A stretch of 56,218 nt of DNA from Chloroflexota bacterium (GCA_035652535.1 DASRDP010000092.1:1-56218); one strand, 5' to 3'; positions 24,267-34,126 are shown, counted from the stretch's first letter. Notes: generated by a model from the sequence alone, not told the origin. Translations and numbers: made by a program.

Positions 24267-25242
24267 GGTCGGCGAACATCCCCTGCACAGCGGCGACGAT
24301 GGTCGCGGGCTGGGGCAGCACCGCGTCTTCCAGATGTTTCGCGTACGGCATCGGGACCTCCGCGCTGCACACCCGCCCAACCGGCCAGTCGAGCGAGTCA
24401 AACGCCCGCTCCATGATCTGTGCCGCCACCTCCCCGGCCAGGCTGCCGGTCCTCCACCCCTCGTCGACGATCACGGCGCGATGGGTCTTCGCGACGGATT
24501 CGAGGACGGTCGCCATGTCGAGCGGACGAAGCGTACGCAGGTCGAGGACGTCTGCCTCGATCCCGCGTTGCGCCAGCTCGTGCGCCGCGTCCAACACCTT
24601 CCCCAGCGATCCCCCATAGGTGATGAGACTCACGTCGCTGCCCGCACGCCGGATGGACGCGTGGTCGATGTCGCAAGGGCCGGCGCGCTCGTCAACATCT
24701 TGCGCTAAGGGGTAGAGGAGCGCGTGCTCGAATATGAACACCGGATCGTGCTCTGCCATCGCTGCCAGCATCATGCCGCGCGCATCGGCGACCGTGGCCG
24801 GCGCCAGAACCCGAATCCCGGGCACGTGCGCGTACCAGCCTTCCAGGCTGTGGGCATGCTGGGCGGCCATTTGCCGGCCGCCCCCGCTGGCCATGCGCAC
24901 GACGAGGGGGATCTCGAACTGGCCGCCGGACATGTAGCGGATGGCCGCCGCGTTGTTCACGACCTGGTCGAGAGCCAGCAGGCTGAAGTTGATGGTCATC
25001 ACCTCGACGATCGGACGCATGCCTGCGAGGGCGGCGCCAATGCCGGCGCCGACAAAGGTCGACTCCGAAAGCGGCGTGTCCCGCACGCGGTCTGGCCCGA
25101 ACTCCTCGAGGAGGCCATGGGTCACGGCGAACGAGCCCCCGTAGCGTCCGACGTCTTCGCCCATGATGAACGCGCTGGGGTCGTTCGCCAGGATCTCTCT
25201 CAGGGCGCCGCGCAGCGCGTCGCGATAGGTCATCTTCGTCAT
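24259..25242 (-). CDS. 2-oxoacid dehydrogenase E1 beta subunit
   Basis: 327 residues, with the pyrimidine-binding transketolase domain ([20 protein letters not shown] and [20 protein letters not shown]) and C-terminal domain ([20 protein letters not shown]). Decarboxylates the 2-oxoacid with TPP together with E1 alpha. It starts 4 nt after the E1-alpha stop and overlaps the E2 gene. Sequence resembles pyruvate/acetoin dehydrogenase E1 beta; which substrate is used cannot be decided here. Confidence 0.93.
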   Translation of the reverse strand: MTKMTYRDALRGALREILANDPSAFIMGEDVGRYGGSFAVTHGLLEEFGPDRVRDTPLSESTFVGAGIGAALAGMRPIVEVMTINFSLLALDQVVNNAAAIRYMSGGQFEIPLVVRMASGGGRQMAAQHAHSLEGWYAHVPGIRVLAPATVADARGMMLAAMAEHDPVFIFEHALLYPLAQDVDERAGPCDIDHASIRRAGSDVSLITYGGSLGKVLDAAHELAQRGIEADVLDLRTLRPLDMATVLESVAKTHRAVIVDEGWRTGSLAGEVAAQIMERAFDSLDWPVGRVCSAEVPMPYAKHLEDAVLPQPATIVAAVQGMFADHG

Positions 25243-25246
25243 GGCG

Positions 25247-26236
25247 TCACCTGCTCGTCACGAATTTGGCCACATCCTCGACCGGCTCCCACGGGCTCGC
25301 TTCGGCGAACGCGACCGCGGCTTCGATTTCGGCGTCCACGGAGGTCTCGATCCGTGCGAGATCCTGGTCGGAGATCAAATGCTCCTGTTGCAGGAGTCGC
25401 TGGAACGCCGGAATGGGGTCGCGCGCTTTCCATCGCTCGACCTCGTCCTGGCTCCGATAGAGCTGGGGATCGGCCATCGAATGCCCGCGAAATCGATAGG
25501 TGCGAAACTCCAGAAGCTGCGGCTCCATTCGCTCGCGTACGAGCTGCGCGCGCTCACTCGTCGCTCGCTCCACGGCCAGGACGTCCATGCCGTCCACCGC
25601 CTCGGCTTCGATCCCGTACGCGCGGGCCCGTTGGGCAACGTCGGTGACGGCGTGCGACCGCTCGATGGCGGTGCCCATGGCGTAGCGGTTGTTCTCGCAG
25701 CAGAAGAGTACCGGGAGCTTCCAGAGTGCCGCCAGGTTCAGCGACTCGTGGAACTCGCCCTCCACGACCGCCCCCTCCCCGAAGAAGCAGGCGGTCACGC
25801 GGTGGTTCCCCTGGAGCCTGTCCGCAAGCGCGAGCCCCACCGCGATCGGCAGGCCGCCACCAACGATGGCGTACCCTCCGTAGAACCGGCGGGTGGCGTC
25901 GAAGAAGTGCATGGACCCGCCGCGACCCCGGCTGCATCCGGTTGCCTTCCCGAACATCTCCGCCATGAGGACGTCGGCGGAAACTCCCCGGGCGAGCGCG
26001 TGGCCGTGCTCCCGATAGGTCGCGACGACGGCGTCGTCCGGCGTGATGGCCTGCATCGCGCCGACGGCCACCGCCTCCTGGCCGATATACAGGTGGAGGA
26101 ACCCGCGGATCTTTCCGATCTGGTAGACCTCCGCCGCCTTCTCCTCGAAGCGGCGGATCAACAGCATCGTGCGCAAGAGCGCCTGGGCATGGGCCCGATT
26201 GGTAGGCGGGCTCGACGAAACGACAGGTGATGTCAT
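25247..26236 (-). CDS. 2-oxoacid dehydrogenase E1 alpha subunit
   Basis: 329 residues. The TPP-binding motif spans [20 protein letters not shown] to CCENN (GEG rather than the usual GDG at the first position), with [20 protein letters not shown] at the front and [20 protein letters not shown] preceding the cofactor loop. The [11 protein letters not shown] and [11 protein letters not shown] blocks are standard. The E1 alpha stop is 4 nt from E1 beta, and its start is 1 nt from the acetyl-CoA synthetase stop. Confidence 0.92.
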   Translation of the reverse strand: MTSPVVSSSPPTNRAHAQALLRTMLLIRRFEEKAAEVYQIGKIRGFLHLYIGQEAVAVGAMQAITPDDAVVATYREHGHALARGVSADVLMAEMFGKATGCSRGRGGSMHFFDATRRFYGGYAIVGGGLPIAVGLALADRLQGNHRVTACFFGEGAVVEGEFHESLNLAALWKLPVLFCCENNRYAMGTAIERSHAVTDVAQRARAYGIEAEAVDGMDVLAVERATSERAQLVRERMEPQLLEFRTYRFRGHSMADPQLYRSQDEVERWKARDPIPAFQRLLQQEHLISDQDLARIETSVDAEIEAAVAFAEASPWEPVEDVAKFVTSR

Positions 26237-26237
26237 C

Positions 26238-28031
26238 TTAGCTGGCCTCCAGCGTTGAGATGTCCCCTTCCGGGAGTCCCATCTCGCGCGCCTTCAAAAG
26301 GCGGCGCATGATCTTCCCGCTCCGCGTCTTCGGGATCGACGGCACGATCTCGATCTCCCTCGGCGCGATGGCCGCGCCGAGCCGCGATCGGGCAAAGCCG
26401 AGCAGGTCGCGCCGAAGCTCCTCGCTCGGCGCATGGGTGCCCTTGAGGGCGACGAAGGCCTTGACCACTTCGAGCGCGACCGGGTCCGGTTTGCCGATGA
26501 CGCCGACTTCCGCCACCGCTGGATGCTCCATCAGAACGCTTTCGATCTCGAAGGGGCCGACCAGGTGGCCGGCTGTCTTGATCACGTCGTCGGCGCGGCC
26601 GACGAACCAGAAGTAGCCGTCCTGGTCGCGTCGCGCCAGGTCTCCGGTCAGATAGAAGCCGCCGCTAAAACACTTCATGTAGCGCGCGGTATCGTTCCAG
26701 TACGCGCGGAACATGGACGGCCATCCGGGCCGCAGCGCCAGCTCGCCCAGCACGTCGGGTCGCGCCTCTTCGGTGATCGCGCCGTCGTCCGCGCGATGGA
26801 CGATCGCGGCTTCGATCCCGGGCAAGGGTCGCCCCATCGAGCCCGGTTTGATCGCCATGCCTGCGTAGTTGGCGATCATGATCCCGCCCGTCTCCGTCTG
26901 CCACCAATTGTCATGAAAGGCATGGCCCAAGGTCCTTTCGCCCCATACCACCGCCTCGGGGTTCAGGGGCTCGCCCACGCTGCCGAGAAAGCGAAGTCGC
27001 GCCAGGTCGAAGCGCTTGGCCAGGTCGCCGCCGGCTTTCATCAGCATGCGAATCGCGGTGGGCGCGGTGTACCAGACGGTGACGCGCTGGTCCTGCAGCA
27101 GGCCATACCAGCGCTCGGCGTCGAAATCGCCCTCATCGACGATGCTGGTGACGCCGTTCGTGAGCGGTGAGATGATCCCGTAGGACGTGCCCGTGACCCA
27201 GCCGGGGTCCGCGGTGCACCAGAAGACGTCGCCCTCGTGCAGGTCGAGCGCGATCTGGCCCGTCGCGTGGTGGACCACGACGGCGCCGTGAACGTGGAGC
27301 GCGCCCTTCGGCGTGCCGGTCGTCCCGCTCGTAAAGTGGAGGAGCGCCATATCTTCCGGGTACGTCGCCCCGATGGTGTACTCGTCGCTCGCCTCTTCCA
27401 TCAGCCGAGAGTAATCGAGCGTGGCACGCGCCTCCGCCGTGCCGCCGTGCTCGGACACGAGGATGACGTACTCGAGGTCGGGCAGGGCCGAGCGGATCGC
27501 CGCCACCTTACGCTTGTAGAGCGTCTCCGTTGTGACGAGCACGCGCGCGCCCCCAATGGCGGCGCGGGCCCGGATCGGCTCGGGTCCGAAGGCCGAGAAG
27601 AGGGGGCAGAAGACAGCCCGATGTTTCAGTGTTCCCAGTGCCGCGACGTAGAGCGCAGGGATCCGCCCGCAGAGGGTGTAGACTCGGTCGCCACGGGCCA
27701 CGCCGAGCTTGCTCAGGACGTTGGCGAAACGGTTGGTGAGTCGGCGAAGGTCGGCATAGGTGAAGTCCTCGACGCGGCCATCGCGCGCCACCCAGCGAAT
27801 CGCCACTTGGCTCGCGCGCGGCCCGGATGCGTGCCGATCCACGGCTTCGTGAGCGATGTTGAGCCCCATTCCACCGGGCAGGCCGCTGAGCCCTCCGCGG
27901 ACCGCGTCCCAGGTGAAGCCGGCGCACAGGTCCTCGTACGCGAAAGCGCGCCCATCTGGACGTCGATTCTCGATGATCGGCCAGGGAACCGTAGAGCTTG
28001 CTGCCGCAACGGGCGGGTCCTTGGCGATCAT
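26238..28031 (-). CDS. acsA: Acetyl-CoA synthetase (AMP-forming acetate-CoA ligase)
   Basis: 597 residues. Converts acetate, ATP and CoA to acetyl-CoA. Core motifs are visible: [70 protein letters not shown] and the C-terminal [15 protein letters not shown] with the regulatory/catalytic lysine that is acetylated in other Acs proteins. The protein resembles AcsA of Bacillus more than long Acs. It sits between the CMD gene and E1 alpha with 1-2 nt gaps, so acetate and pyruvate routes to acetyl-CoA are made from one transcript. Confidence 0.9.
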   Translation of the reverse strand: MIAKDPPVAAASSTVPWPIIENRRPDGRAFAYEDLCAGFTWDAVRGGLSGLPGGMGLNIAHEAVDRHASGPRASQVAIRWVARDGRVEDFTYADLRRLTNRFANVLSKLGVARGDRVYTLCGRIPALYVAALGTLKHRAVFCPLFSAFGPEPIRARAAIGGARVLVTTETLYKRKVAAIRSALPDLEYVILVSEHGGTAEARATLDYSRLMEEASDEYTIGATYPEDMALLHFTSGTTGTPKGALHVHGAVVVHHATGQIALDLHEGDVFWCTADPGWVTGTSYGIISPLTNGVTSIVDEGDFDAERWYGLLQDQRVTVWYTAPTAIRMLMKAGGDLAKRFDLARLRFLGSVGEPLNPEAVVWGERTLGHAFHDNWWQTETGGIMIANYAGMAIKPGSMGRPLPGIEAAIVHRADDGAITEEARPDVLGELALRPGWPSMFRAYWNDTARYMKCFSGGFYLTGDLARRDQDGYFWFVGRADDVIKTAGHLVGPFEIESVLMEHPAVAEVGVIGKPDPVALEVVKAFVALKGTHAPSEELRRDLLGFARSRLGAAIAPREIEIVPSIPKTRSGKIMRRLLKAREMGLPEGDISTLEAS

Positions 28032-28033
28032 GC

Positions 28034-28411
28034 TCAGGCCGCCGACAGTTGGAACTGGTCCAGCGCCTCCAGCGCTTTCGCTCCGTAGATGACCGCCGGC
28101 CCGCCGCCCATCATCACGGCGACGCCGATCGCTTCCAAGATCTCGGCCCGCGTCGCGCCGGCTCCCAGCGCGTCGTGCACGTGGTACGCAATGCAGCCGT
28201 CGCAGCGCGACGACACGGATATCCCCAGGGCGATCAACTCTTTTATGTGGCCCGGGAGCGCGCCGCTGGCCAGCGCCTTCTTGTGCAGAACGGCGAAGCC
28301 GGACATCGGCCCTGCGGCCTCTCGGCCCAGATATGGAATCAGCTCCTGGAGCCGCTCGTACATTTCCGGCCAGCTATGGATCATGGTCGGCGCGGAATGC
28401 AGATCGTTCAT
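28034..28411 (-). CDS. Carboxymuconolactone decarboxylase (AhpD-like) protein
   Basis: 125 residues with the redox pair in [20 protein letters not shown], the CxxC-x3-H pattern of AhpD-type thiol peroxidase partners. AhpD of M. tuberculosis works with lipoylated proteins and dihydrolipoamide acyltransferase, so its place in an operon with E2 fits a lipoate-linked antioxidant role (inference). Stop lies 2 nt from the acetyl-CoA synthetase start; 13 nt separate it from hpf. Confidence 0.85.
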   Translation of the reverse strand: MNDLHSAPTMIHSWPEMYERLQELIPYLGREAAGPMSGFAVLHKKALASGALPGHIKELIALGISVSSRCDGCIAYHVHDALGAGATRAEILEAIGVAVMMGGGPAVIYGAKALEALDQFQLSAA

Positions 28412-28424
28412 CCGGTTGCCTCCC

Positions 28425-28868
28425 TCAGGCGAGGTCCTCCTGAATCGCTTCCTTCTCCTCTACGTCCTCCGCTTCGGCCACTCGTGCGGCGTGCGCGGGG
28501 CTGAACTGCGACGGGCGGAGGCTTGCGGGGAGCCGGCGGCTGGGGACGCCAAACGTCGGCTCTCCTCGCTGGCCTGCGTGTCGCCGCTCGAGCTGGCGTT
28601 CGATGTCGTCCACCGCGAGGCTCACGGCCCGGTCGGCGGATTCGGCGTTCTGGCGGCTCACCAGCCCGCCGCCAAGCGGCCCGAGCTGCACGCGCAGGTG
28701 GAGGCCGATCCGCTTGGTCGCCCGATGAGCGGTAAAGGCGAGGGTTGCGGTCGGAGCTGGGTGGTGGGCGAGTCGCTGCTCGAGTCGCGCGAGATGGTGC
28801 TGGATTTTTCGATCCTCGGCGTCGCTCAGGCTGAACCCGCTCGTTCGAACGATTCTTTCGAGGGCCAT
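28425..28868 (-). CDS. hpf: Ribosome hibernation promoting factor-like protein
   Basis: 147 residues. The N-terminal domain has the HPF/YfiA (sigma-54 modulation) fold pattern: VRTSGFSLSDAEDRKIQHHL, later HLRVQLGPLGG and the diagnostic helix ADRAVSLAVDDIERQLERRH. The C-terminal dimerisation domain of long HPF is absent and the tail is low-complexity and acidic. It is predicted to bind idle ribosomes and lower translation in quiescence. It is the first gene of the operon down to the ACP, with a motif copy about 100 nt upstream. Counterparts in mycobacteria are DosR-controlled. Confidence 0.75.
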   Translation of the reverse strand: MALERIVRTSGFSLSDAEDRKIQHHLARLEQRLAHHPAPTATLAFTAHRATKRIGLHLRVQLGPLGGGLVSRQNAESADRAVSLAVDDIERQLERRHAGQRGEPTFGVPSRRLPASLRPSQFSPAHAARVAEAEDVEEKEAIQEDLA

Positions 28869-28937
28869 GGTCTGCGCTCCAGAACCAGATTAGGGCTCGA
28901 CAGGCCGGCGCTTCGCCGTCTGATGCCTTCACGATAT

Positions 28938-28958
28938 TCCGTCCGATCGTGGGACGGA
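28938..28958. repeat. Inverted repeat in the hpf/AAA divergent spacer
   Basis: TCCGTCC (28938-28944) and GGACGGA (28952-28958) are perfect 7-bp arms around GATCGTG. It lies beside the hpf-facing motif copy and might be a second operator or a transcript leader hairpin. Confidence 0.35.
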
Positions 28959-28965
28959 CAGACAT

Positions 28966-28982
28966 CTCGGGGTGGTTCGAGG
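28966..28982 (-). promoter_or_regulatory. Stress motif before hpf
   Basis: Minus-strand CCTCGAACCACCCCGAG, gene-facing, 98-114 nt upstream of hpf. The core GAACCACCCC is identical to the copy before ftsH (38836). Confidence 0.45.
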
Positions 28983-29011
28983 CCGCTTGCAGACTGCCCG
29001 CTGGGATGGCG

Positions 29012-29029
29012 GCAACTACCTGCCGGCGG
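29012..29029 (+). promoter_or_regulatory. Stress motif before the AAA+ ATPase gene
   Basis: GCAACTACCTGCCGGCGG, gene-facing, 61-78 nt upstream of 29090. With the copy at 28966 each side of the divergent promoter region has its own site. Confidence 0.45.
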
Positions 29030-29089
29030 TGGGCCTGCCCGGGCGATTGGTCCCTACGCTTATGGCATCCGCCCAATGGAGGTGACGCC

Positions 29090-30505
29090 ATGACCACGGC
29101 CGGTAGACAGCCGTCAACCGAAGAGCACCGGGTCGGGGACAGGACCTCCGAGGAAGACACCCTCGTAGAAGGGGAGCCGCGGGCCCCATTCTTCCCGGAA
29201 GCGCCCACGACAATCGACGAGACCGGGATGCCCAACGCCTTCCTCCTCGACCATGCGATCCGCATCCTGTATCAGGCCACCGAGCTGACCGGCTACGAAA
29301 TCGCCGAGCGGATGGCGCTGCCGTTTTATGGCGTGGTGGCGCCGCTTCTCGAGACCCTCCGACACGACCACGAGATCGAAGTGAAGAGCCAGCGCGGCAT
29401 CGGCGATGCCGGCTACCTTTACGGGATCGTCGAACGGGGTATCAATCACGCTCACGCGGCCGCGGAGCGGTTGAACTATCTCGGGCCCACGCCAGTTCCG
29501 GTGAGCAAGTACGTTGAGTCGGTTCTTGCCCAGTCCGTCCGAGGCGTCGTCGTCACGCAGGAGAATATCCGCCGAGCGTTCGCGGACCTGATCCTCAAGG
29601 ACGATATTCTCGACATGATTGGGCCAGCCGTGAACTCCGGCGCATCACTGTTCCTCTTTGGCTTCCCGGGCAACGGCAAGACGGCTATCGCCGAGCGGAT
29701 CACGAAGCTCATGGGGGACCGAATCTTCATCCCTCACGCTGTCGAGGCAGACGGAGCCGTGATCACGGTGTTCGACGCCGTCAATCACACGCCCGCGGAG
29801 GACGTCGACGCCAGCGGGCAGCCAGTCAAGGCAACGTGGGACGCGCGCTGGGTGAGGATCGAGCGACCGATTGTGATGGTCGGCGGCGAGCTGACCATGC
29901 CCAGCCTCGACCTGCGCTTCAACCCCGTCGGCAAGTACTATGAGGCGCCGTTACAGATGAAGGCGAACGGGGGCATGTTTCTCATCGACGACTTCGGTCG
30001 GCAGATGATTCGACCTCAGGACCTGCTGAACCGATGGATCGTGCCGCTGGAGAAACGCATCGACTTCCTCAACCTCCTGACCGGTAAGAAGCTCGCCATT
30101 CCCTTCGAGGAGTTGATCGTCTTCTCGACGAACCTCGATCCCGCCGATCTGGTGGACGAAGCCTTCCTGCGACGGATCAAGTTCAAGATCAACGTCGTCG
30201 ATCCAGACGAGGAGCAGTTCCACACGATCTTTCGTATGGTCTGCAGGCAGAGAGGGATCGAGTTCGATGAGCATGCGTTCGAGTACCTGCTGAACGCGTG
30301 GTATCGTCCGGCGAGAGGGCAGCCGCTGCGCATGTGCCATCCGAGGGACATCGTCGATCAGCTCATCGCCATCGCGAAGTATCGAATGGTGAAGCCTGAG
30401 CTGAGCCGAGAGCTTCTGGACGCGGCCTGCGGCTCGTACTTCGTCACGGTTTCCGGCCCGCGCGTGGGCCGTCCCGCGGTCACCGTTCGGCCCGTGGCGG
30501 CCTGA
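29090..30505 (+). CDS. AAA+ ATPase with N-terminal winged-helix-like domain
   Basis: 471 residues. Residues about 45-125 look like a winged helix (LLDHAIRILYQATELTGYEI and YGVVAPLLETLRHDHEIEVK). The ATPase core has Walker A GFPGNGKT at residues 191-198, Walker B GMFLIDDFGRQ, and sensor FSTNLDPADLVDEAFLRRIK. This resembles MoxR/helicase-loader-like P-loop proteins of unknown job. A strong GGAGGTGACGCC precedes the ATG at 29090. The CHASE2-cyclase gene follows after 41 nt, so the two may share a transcript. I cannot name its client. Confidence 0.75.
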   Translation: MTTAGRQPSTEEHRVGDRTSEEDTLVEGEPRAPFFPEAPTTIDETGMPNAFLLDHAIRILYQATELTGYEIAERMALPFYGVVAPLLETLRHDHEIEVKSQRGIGDAGYLYGIVERGINHAHAAAERLNYLGPTPVPVSKYVESVLAQSVRGVVVTQENIRRAFADLILKDDILDMIGPAVNSGASLFLFGFPGNGKTAIAERITKLMGDRIFIPHAVEADGAVITVFDAVNHTPAEDVDASGQPVKATWDARWVRIERPIVMVGGELTMPSLDLRFNPVGKYYEAPLQMKANGGMFLIDDFGRQMIRPQDLLNRWIVPLEKRIDFLNLLTGKKLAIPFEELIVFSTNLDPADLVDEAFLRRIKFKINVVDPDEEQFHTIFRMVCRQRGIEFDEHAFEYLLNAWYRPARGQPLRMCHPRDIVDQLIAIAKYRMVKPELSRELLDAACGSYFVTVSGPRVGRPAVTVRPVAA

Positions 30506-30546
30506 CTGGCGATCCGAGCTATTTCGCGCGTGAACGAGAACGCCGA

Positions 30547-32487
30547 GTGAGCCGGTTCGGTTCGCAGGGCGAACGTTCGGTCGCGGTGGCGGTGATCGTC
30601 GGCCTGCTCGTATCACTGCTCAGCGGTGCGCTGCTGTTGATGCCGAGCCAGTTCGTCCAGGTGCTCGAGCTGAACGTCTCCGACTTCCTGTTCATTCGCG
30701 ACGGTGGGCCTCTGCTCGGCACGCGCGCCGCCCGAAACGACATCGCGCTGGTCGTATGGGATGCGAAAAGCCAGGAAGCCCTCGGGGTCCCATTTCCCAG
30801 CCTGAGCCAGGACCTGCAGCTCTACCAGGCGCTGATCGAGGGCGGCGCACGCGTGGTGGGCGACACGCGCCTGCTGTTTTCGGATACACCGGGGCTCGAG
30901 TCCTTCATGGGCTCGCTGGCGACGCTCGACCCACAGGGGCTCATCGAGCGCGACGCGAGTCCGGGCAACGCGGAATGGTTCGTCGCGGACCAGGCCACGT
31001 TGCGGCGACACATCGGCCACAGCCCGCTCCTCGATCCGTCAGTCAGCGACGTCACGCAGTTCGTCCGCTACTATCCCCTCCTGAGCTTCGATCCCGTCGA
31101 GGGGGTCGACGAGAACATGGCGCTCAAGATCGCGCGAGCAATGCTCGGCGCGCCGCGGGCGCCCGACCTGGACCAGATCGGACGGGAGAGCGGGATCGCA
31201 GCCATCTGGGCGCTGGGCTCAGGACTCGCGACCGAGGAATCGCTGTCTCCGGCCGTAGTCGAAGCGGGCCGCCATCCCCAGCCTTACCCGCTGGATGCCG
31301 GGCACCGCGTTCACTGGGTGGTTCCGCCCAACCCACCGGCGCGTTTCCTCGTGTCTCCAGCCGCGTTCTGGATCAGCTACACAGGGCCGCACGGTAGTTA
31401 TCCGACCGTCTCGTACGTCGACGCGCTCCAGGGTCGCGCGCAATCGCTCGCCGGAAAAGCCGTACTCGTCGGCGAGGCGCTGGTGCCGGGTGACACGTTT
31501 CCGGCGCCGGTGTCGGTCTCCAAGCGGATGTACCGGGTCGAGATTGTGGCCCAGGCGGTGCAAACCATCCTGGACGGTCGCTTCATCGAGACCCCGCCAG
31601 AGGCGCCGCCGAAGGCCCCGAGCGTGATCATCGCGGCCATTTTTGGGCTGGCTGGCGCGTTATTCGTTGCCCTATTCCGGCCGCTGCGCGGCAGTCTGGC
31701 CGGCGTGGCGCTGCTTGTCATGGGCCTGGTGGCGGCGACGTTTCTCTATCGGTCGGTCACCTTGGCCGACGTGGTGGTGGCGCCAGGTGCCCTGATTTCG
31801 GCGCAAGTGCTCGTCGGCGGCTATGAATACGCGCGCGAGGCCCGCGCGCGTCGACGCGTGGCAGACCTATTTGGCCGGTACGTTCCGCGTTCGGTCGTGG
31901 CCCGCGTAGTCGAGCAGCCCGAGGTACAGGCCCGCGCCCTCGGCGGGGTGACCCGCGACATCACCGTTCTTTTCGCCGACATTCGCGGCTTCACCGCGCT
32001 CTCCGAGCATCTTGCTCCTGATGAGGTGCTCTCCCGACTGAATGAGGTGTTGAAGGTGATGGTCGCATGCGCGTTCAGATACGAGGGGACCGTTGACAAG
32101 TACATCGGGGATGCCATCATGGTGCTCTTCAATGCGCCGGTCGATCAGACGGACCACGTGGAGCGTGCCGTGCGGACTGCGCTGGACATGCAGCGGGCCA
32201 TGGCAGCAGAGCCGAACGAGCTGGGGTTCGGCATTGGCATCCATTGCGGTGAGGCCGTGGTCGGGACCATTGGCACGCCGGAGCGCCTGGAGTACACGGC
32301 GATCGGCGCGACGGTGAATTTGGCCTCCCGCCTGTGCGACACGGCGAAGGGCGGCGAAGTCGTCGTGTCTGACGAGGTGTACCGTCGCCTCGAGGGTCGC
32401 CTCGACGCGCGGGCCCTGCCCCCGATTCGAGTCAAGAACATCGATCGTGAGCTTTCGATGTACGTCGCAACGGGAATCCACGAGTAG
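30547..32487 (+). CDS. CHASE2-domain adenylate/guanylate cyclase
   Basis: 646 residues: an N-terminal membrane helix (AVAVIVGLLVSLLSGALLL), a CHASE2 extracytoplasmic sensor to about residue 345, three further helices (SVIIAAIFGLAGALFVALF, LAGVALLVMGLVAATFL and a third) and a class III cyclase domain. Both metal-binding aspartates are present (VLFADIRGFTALSEH and DKYIGDAIMVLF), as is the ATIGATVNLASRL-type block (AIGATVNLASRLC). It should make cAMP (or cGMP) in response to an external signal. GTG start at 30547 without a clear Shine-Dalgarno. Confidence 0.88.
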   Translation: MSRFGSQGERSVAVAVIVGLLVSLLSGALLLMPSQFVQVLELNVSDFLFIRDGGPLLGTRAARNDIALVVWDAKSQEALGVPFPSLSQDLQLYQALIEGGARVVGDTRLLFSDTPGLESFMGSLATLDPQGLIERDASPGNAEWFVADQATLRRHIGHSPLLDPSVSDVTQFVRYYPLLSFDPVEGVDENMALKIARAMLGAPRAPDLDQIGRESGIAAIWALGSGLATEESLSPAVVEAGRHPQPYPLDAGHRVHWVVPPNPPARFLVSPAAFWISYTGPHGSYPTVSYVDALQGRAQSLAGKAVLVGEALVPGDTFPAPVSVSKRMYRVEIVAQAVQTILDGRFIETPPEAPPKAPSVIIAAIFGLAGALFVALFRPLRGSLAGVALLVMGLVAATFLYRSVTLADVVVAPGALISAQVLVGGYEYAREARARRRVADLFGRYVPRSVVARVVEQPEVQARALGGVTRDITVLFADIRGFTALSEHLAPDEVLSRLNEVLKVMVACAFRYEGTVDKYIGDAIMVLFNAPVDQTDHVERAVRTALDMQRAMAAEPNELGFGIGIHCGEAVVGTIGTPERLEYTAIGATVNLASRLCDTAKGGEVVVSDEVYRRLEGRLDARALPPIRVKNIDRELSMYVATGIHE

Positions 32488-32513
32488 CGGACGATCCGCC
32501 CTTTTCGTGTCCA

Positions 32514-32530
32514 GCCTACCCGAAGGGGTC
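32514..32530 (+). promoter_or_regulatory. Weak stress motif before the hydrolase gene
   Basis: GCCTACCCGAAGGGGTC, gene-facing, about 150 nt before 32681. Two further CTCGGGGGG/TTCGGGG-like tails follow at 32548-32580, as in the USP promoter. Confidence 0.35.
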
Positions 32531-32680
32531 GCCGCGAGGACCCTCTCCTCGGGGGGTGCCCGCCCACGCCCATTCGGGGTACGGTGAAAACAGGGGCTGG
32601 ATCTCTCGCAACGAGGAGAATGGCGCGCCATAAGGCCCCCGACGCGAGAAGCGATCGATCCCAGATCGGAGCGAGAACCC

Positions 32681-33379
32681 ATGCGAGAGCAAATGCCGAC
32701 CGAAGACCCGGTCGAACAAACTGTGCAGCTGGACCTGGGCGAAGTCAGGCTCGAAGGGACACTCGTGTTGCCGCCGGGCACGCGCGGCGTCGTGCTGTTC
32801 GCCCACGGCAGCGGGAGTAGTCGATTCAGTCCGCGAAACCGCTTCGTGGCGCGGAAGCTGCAAGAGGGCGGCATCGGGACGCTTCTCCTCGACCTGCTTA
32901 CCAGGCAAGAGGAGATGATCGACGCGCGGACGGGACACCTGCGATTCGATATCGGTCTGCTCGCCGAACGAGTCATCGGCGCGGCCGACTGGCTTCGAAC
33001 GAAGGCCGACACGCGAGCTATGCGAATCGGGTACTTCGGGGCAAGCACCGGCGCCGCCGCCGCGATCGTCGCTGCGGCCCGGGAGCCGACCTGGGTCTCC
33101 GCAATCGTCTCTCGTGGAGGACGGCCGGATCTCGCGGAATCCGATCTTCGCCGCGTGCAGACTCCCACATTGCTCATCGTCGGCGGTCGCGACTTCGAAG
33201 TTCTGGACCTCAACCGCGCGGCGCTCGAACAACTTCCCGGCGTCAAAGCCCTGGAGATCGTACCCGGCGCCACCCACCTCTTTGAAGAGCCGGGAGCCCT
33301 CGAGCGGGTCGCGGAGCTAGCGCGGGGCTGGTTCGCCACCTATCTCGGCCAAATGCGCGACCGTGCGCGGGCGGCCTGA
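32681..33379 (+). CDS. Dienelactone-hydrolase-like alpha/beta hydrolase
   Basis: 232 residues. The catalytic triad can be placed: nucleophile Ser in GYFGASTGAAAA, Asp in IVGGRDFEVLDL and His in PGATHLFEEPG. The N-terminal LVLPPGTRGVVLFAHGSGSS and LLLDLLTRQEEMID are typical of the family fused to phosphoribosyltransferase in mycobacterial Rv0571c and Rv2030c. Here it is a separate gene, with the phosphoribosyltransferase starting 24 nt later, so they should be cotranscribed. Substrate unknown. Confidence 0.85.
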   Translation: MREQMPTEDPVEQTVQLDLGEVRLEGTLVLPPGTRGVVLFAHGSGSSRFSPRNRFVARKLQEGGIGTLLLDLLTRQEEMIDARTGHLRFDIGLLAERVIGAADWLRTKADTRAMRIGYFGASTGAAAAIVAAAREPTWVSAIVSRGGRPDLAESDLRRVQTPTLLIVGGRDFEVLDLNRAALEQLPGVKALEIVPGATHLFEEPGALERVAELARGWFATYLGQMRDRARAA

Positions 33380-33402
33380 GCATATGAATGGGAGGTGTAT
33401 CC

Positions 33403-34101
33403 GTGGATGGGGAGTACAGACGGGTCATGGGGTTTCGCGATCGCGCCGATGCCGGACGGCGGCTGGGCCGAGCGCTTTCCCGATTCCGCGGCGCCGACAC
33501 GCTCGTGCTGGGGATCCCCCGGGGCGGCGTCGTCGTCGCTGCTGAGGTTGCCGACGAGTTAGACGCGGAGCTGAACATCGTGGTGGCCAGGAAGCTTGGA
33601 GCGCCGGACCAGCCCGAATTGGCCATCGGGGCTGTCACCGCCAATGGCGGGCAGTACCTCAATGACGAGCTGGTCCTCGAGATCGGCGTGTCCCAGTCGT
33701 ATCTCGATTGGGTCATCGACGTTGAAACGGCAGAGGCGCGCCGGCGCGATTCGACGCTTCGAGGTCGGGTACCGCCCGCCCGCATCAAAGGACGCACCGT
33801 GATCGTCGTCGACGACGGCCTGGCCACCGGCGCGACGGCGCGGGCGGCGCTGCGGTCGGTCAGGAAGGGGGAGCCGGCGAAGCTCGTGCTCGCTGTTCCC
33901 GTGGGGGCCCGGCATACCTGCGATGCGCTGCGGCCGGAGGTGGACGAGCTGGTGTGCCTGGAATCGCCCGAATGGTTCCCGGCGGTCGGCGCCTTCTATG
34001 GGTACTTCGAGCCAACGCCGGATTCCGAGGTCCGGCGCCTTCTGGAGCAGGCTGCCGCGCGGCGCTCGGCGAGCCGTGCGGGGCTGGATAGGAGCGCGTA
34101 G
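33403..34101 (+). CDS. Phosphoribosyltransferase-domain protein
   Basis: 232 residues with the type I PRTase core: LVLGIPRGGVVVAAEVADEL, NIVVARKLGAPDQPELAIGA and the PRPP loop VIVVDDGLATGATARAALRS. No known base-specificity hood is recognised. GTG 33403 is chosen because GGGAGG at 33390-33395 is well spaced; the ATG at 33388 would include the Shine-Dalgarno. Follows the hydrolase gene; a BON protein gene follows after 25 nt. In M. tuberculosis the equivalent domains are fused and DosR-controlled. Confidence 0.87.
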   Translation: MDGEYRRVMGFRDRADAGRRLGRALSRFRGADTLVLGIPRGGVVVAAEVADELDAELNIVVARKLGAPDQPELAIGAVTANGGQYLNDELVLEIGVSQSYLDWVIDVETAEARRRDSTLRGRVPPARIKGRTVIVVDDGLATGATARAALRSVRKGEPAKLVLAVPVGARHTCDALRPEVDELVCLESPEWFPAVGAFYGYFEPTPDSEVRRLLEQAAARRSASRAGLDRSA

Positions 34102-34126
34102 GCGCGTCCAACAGGGAGGGCGAGCG

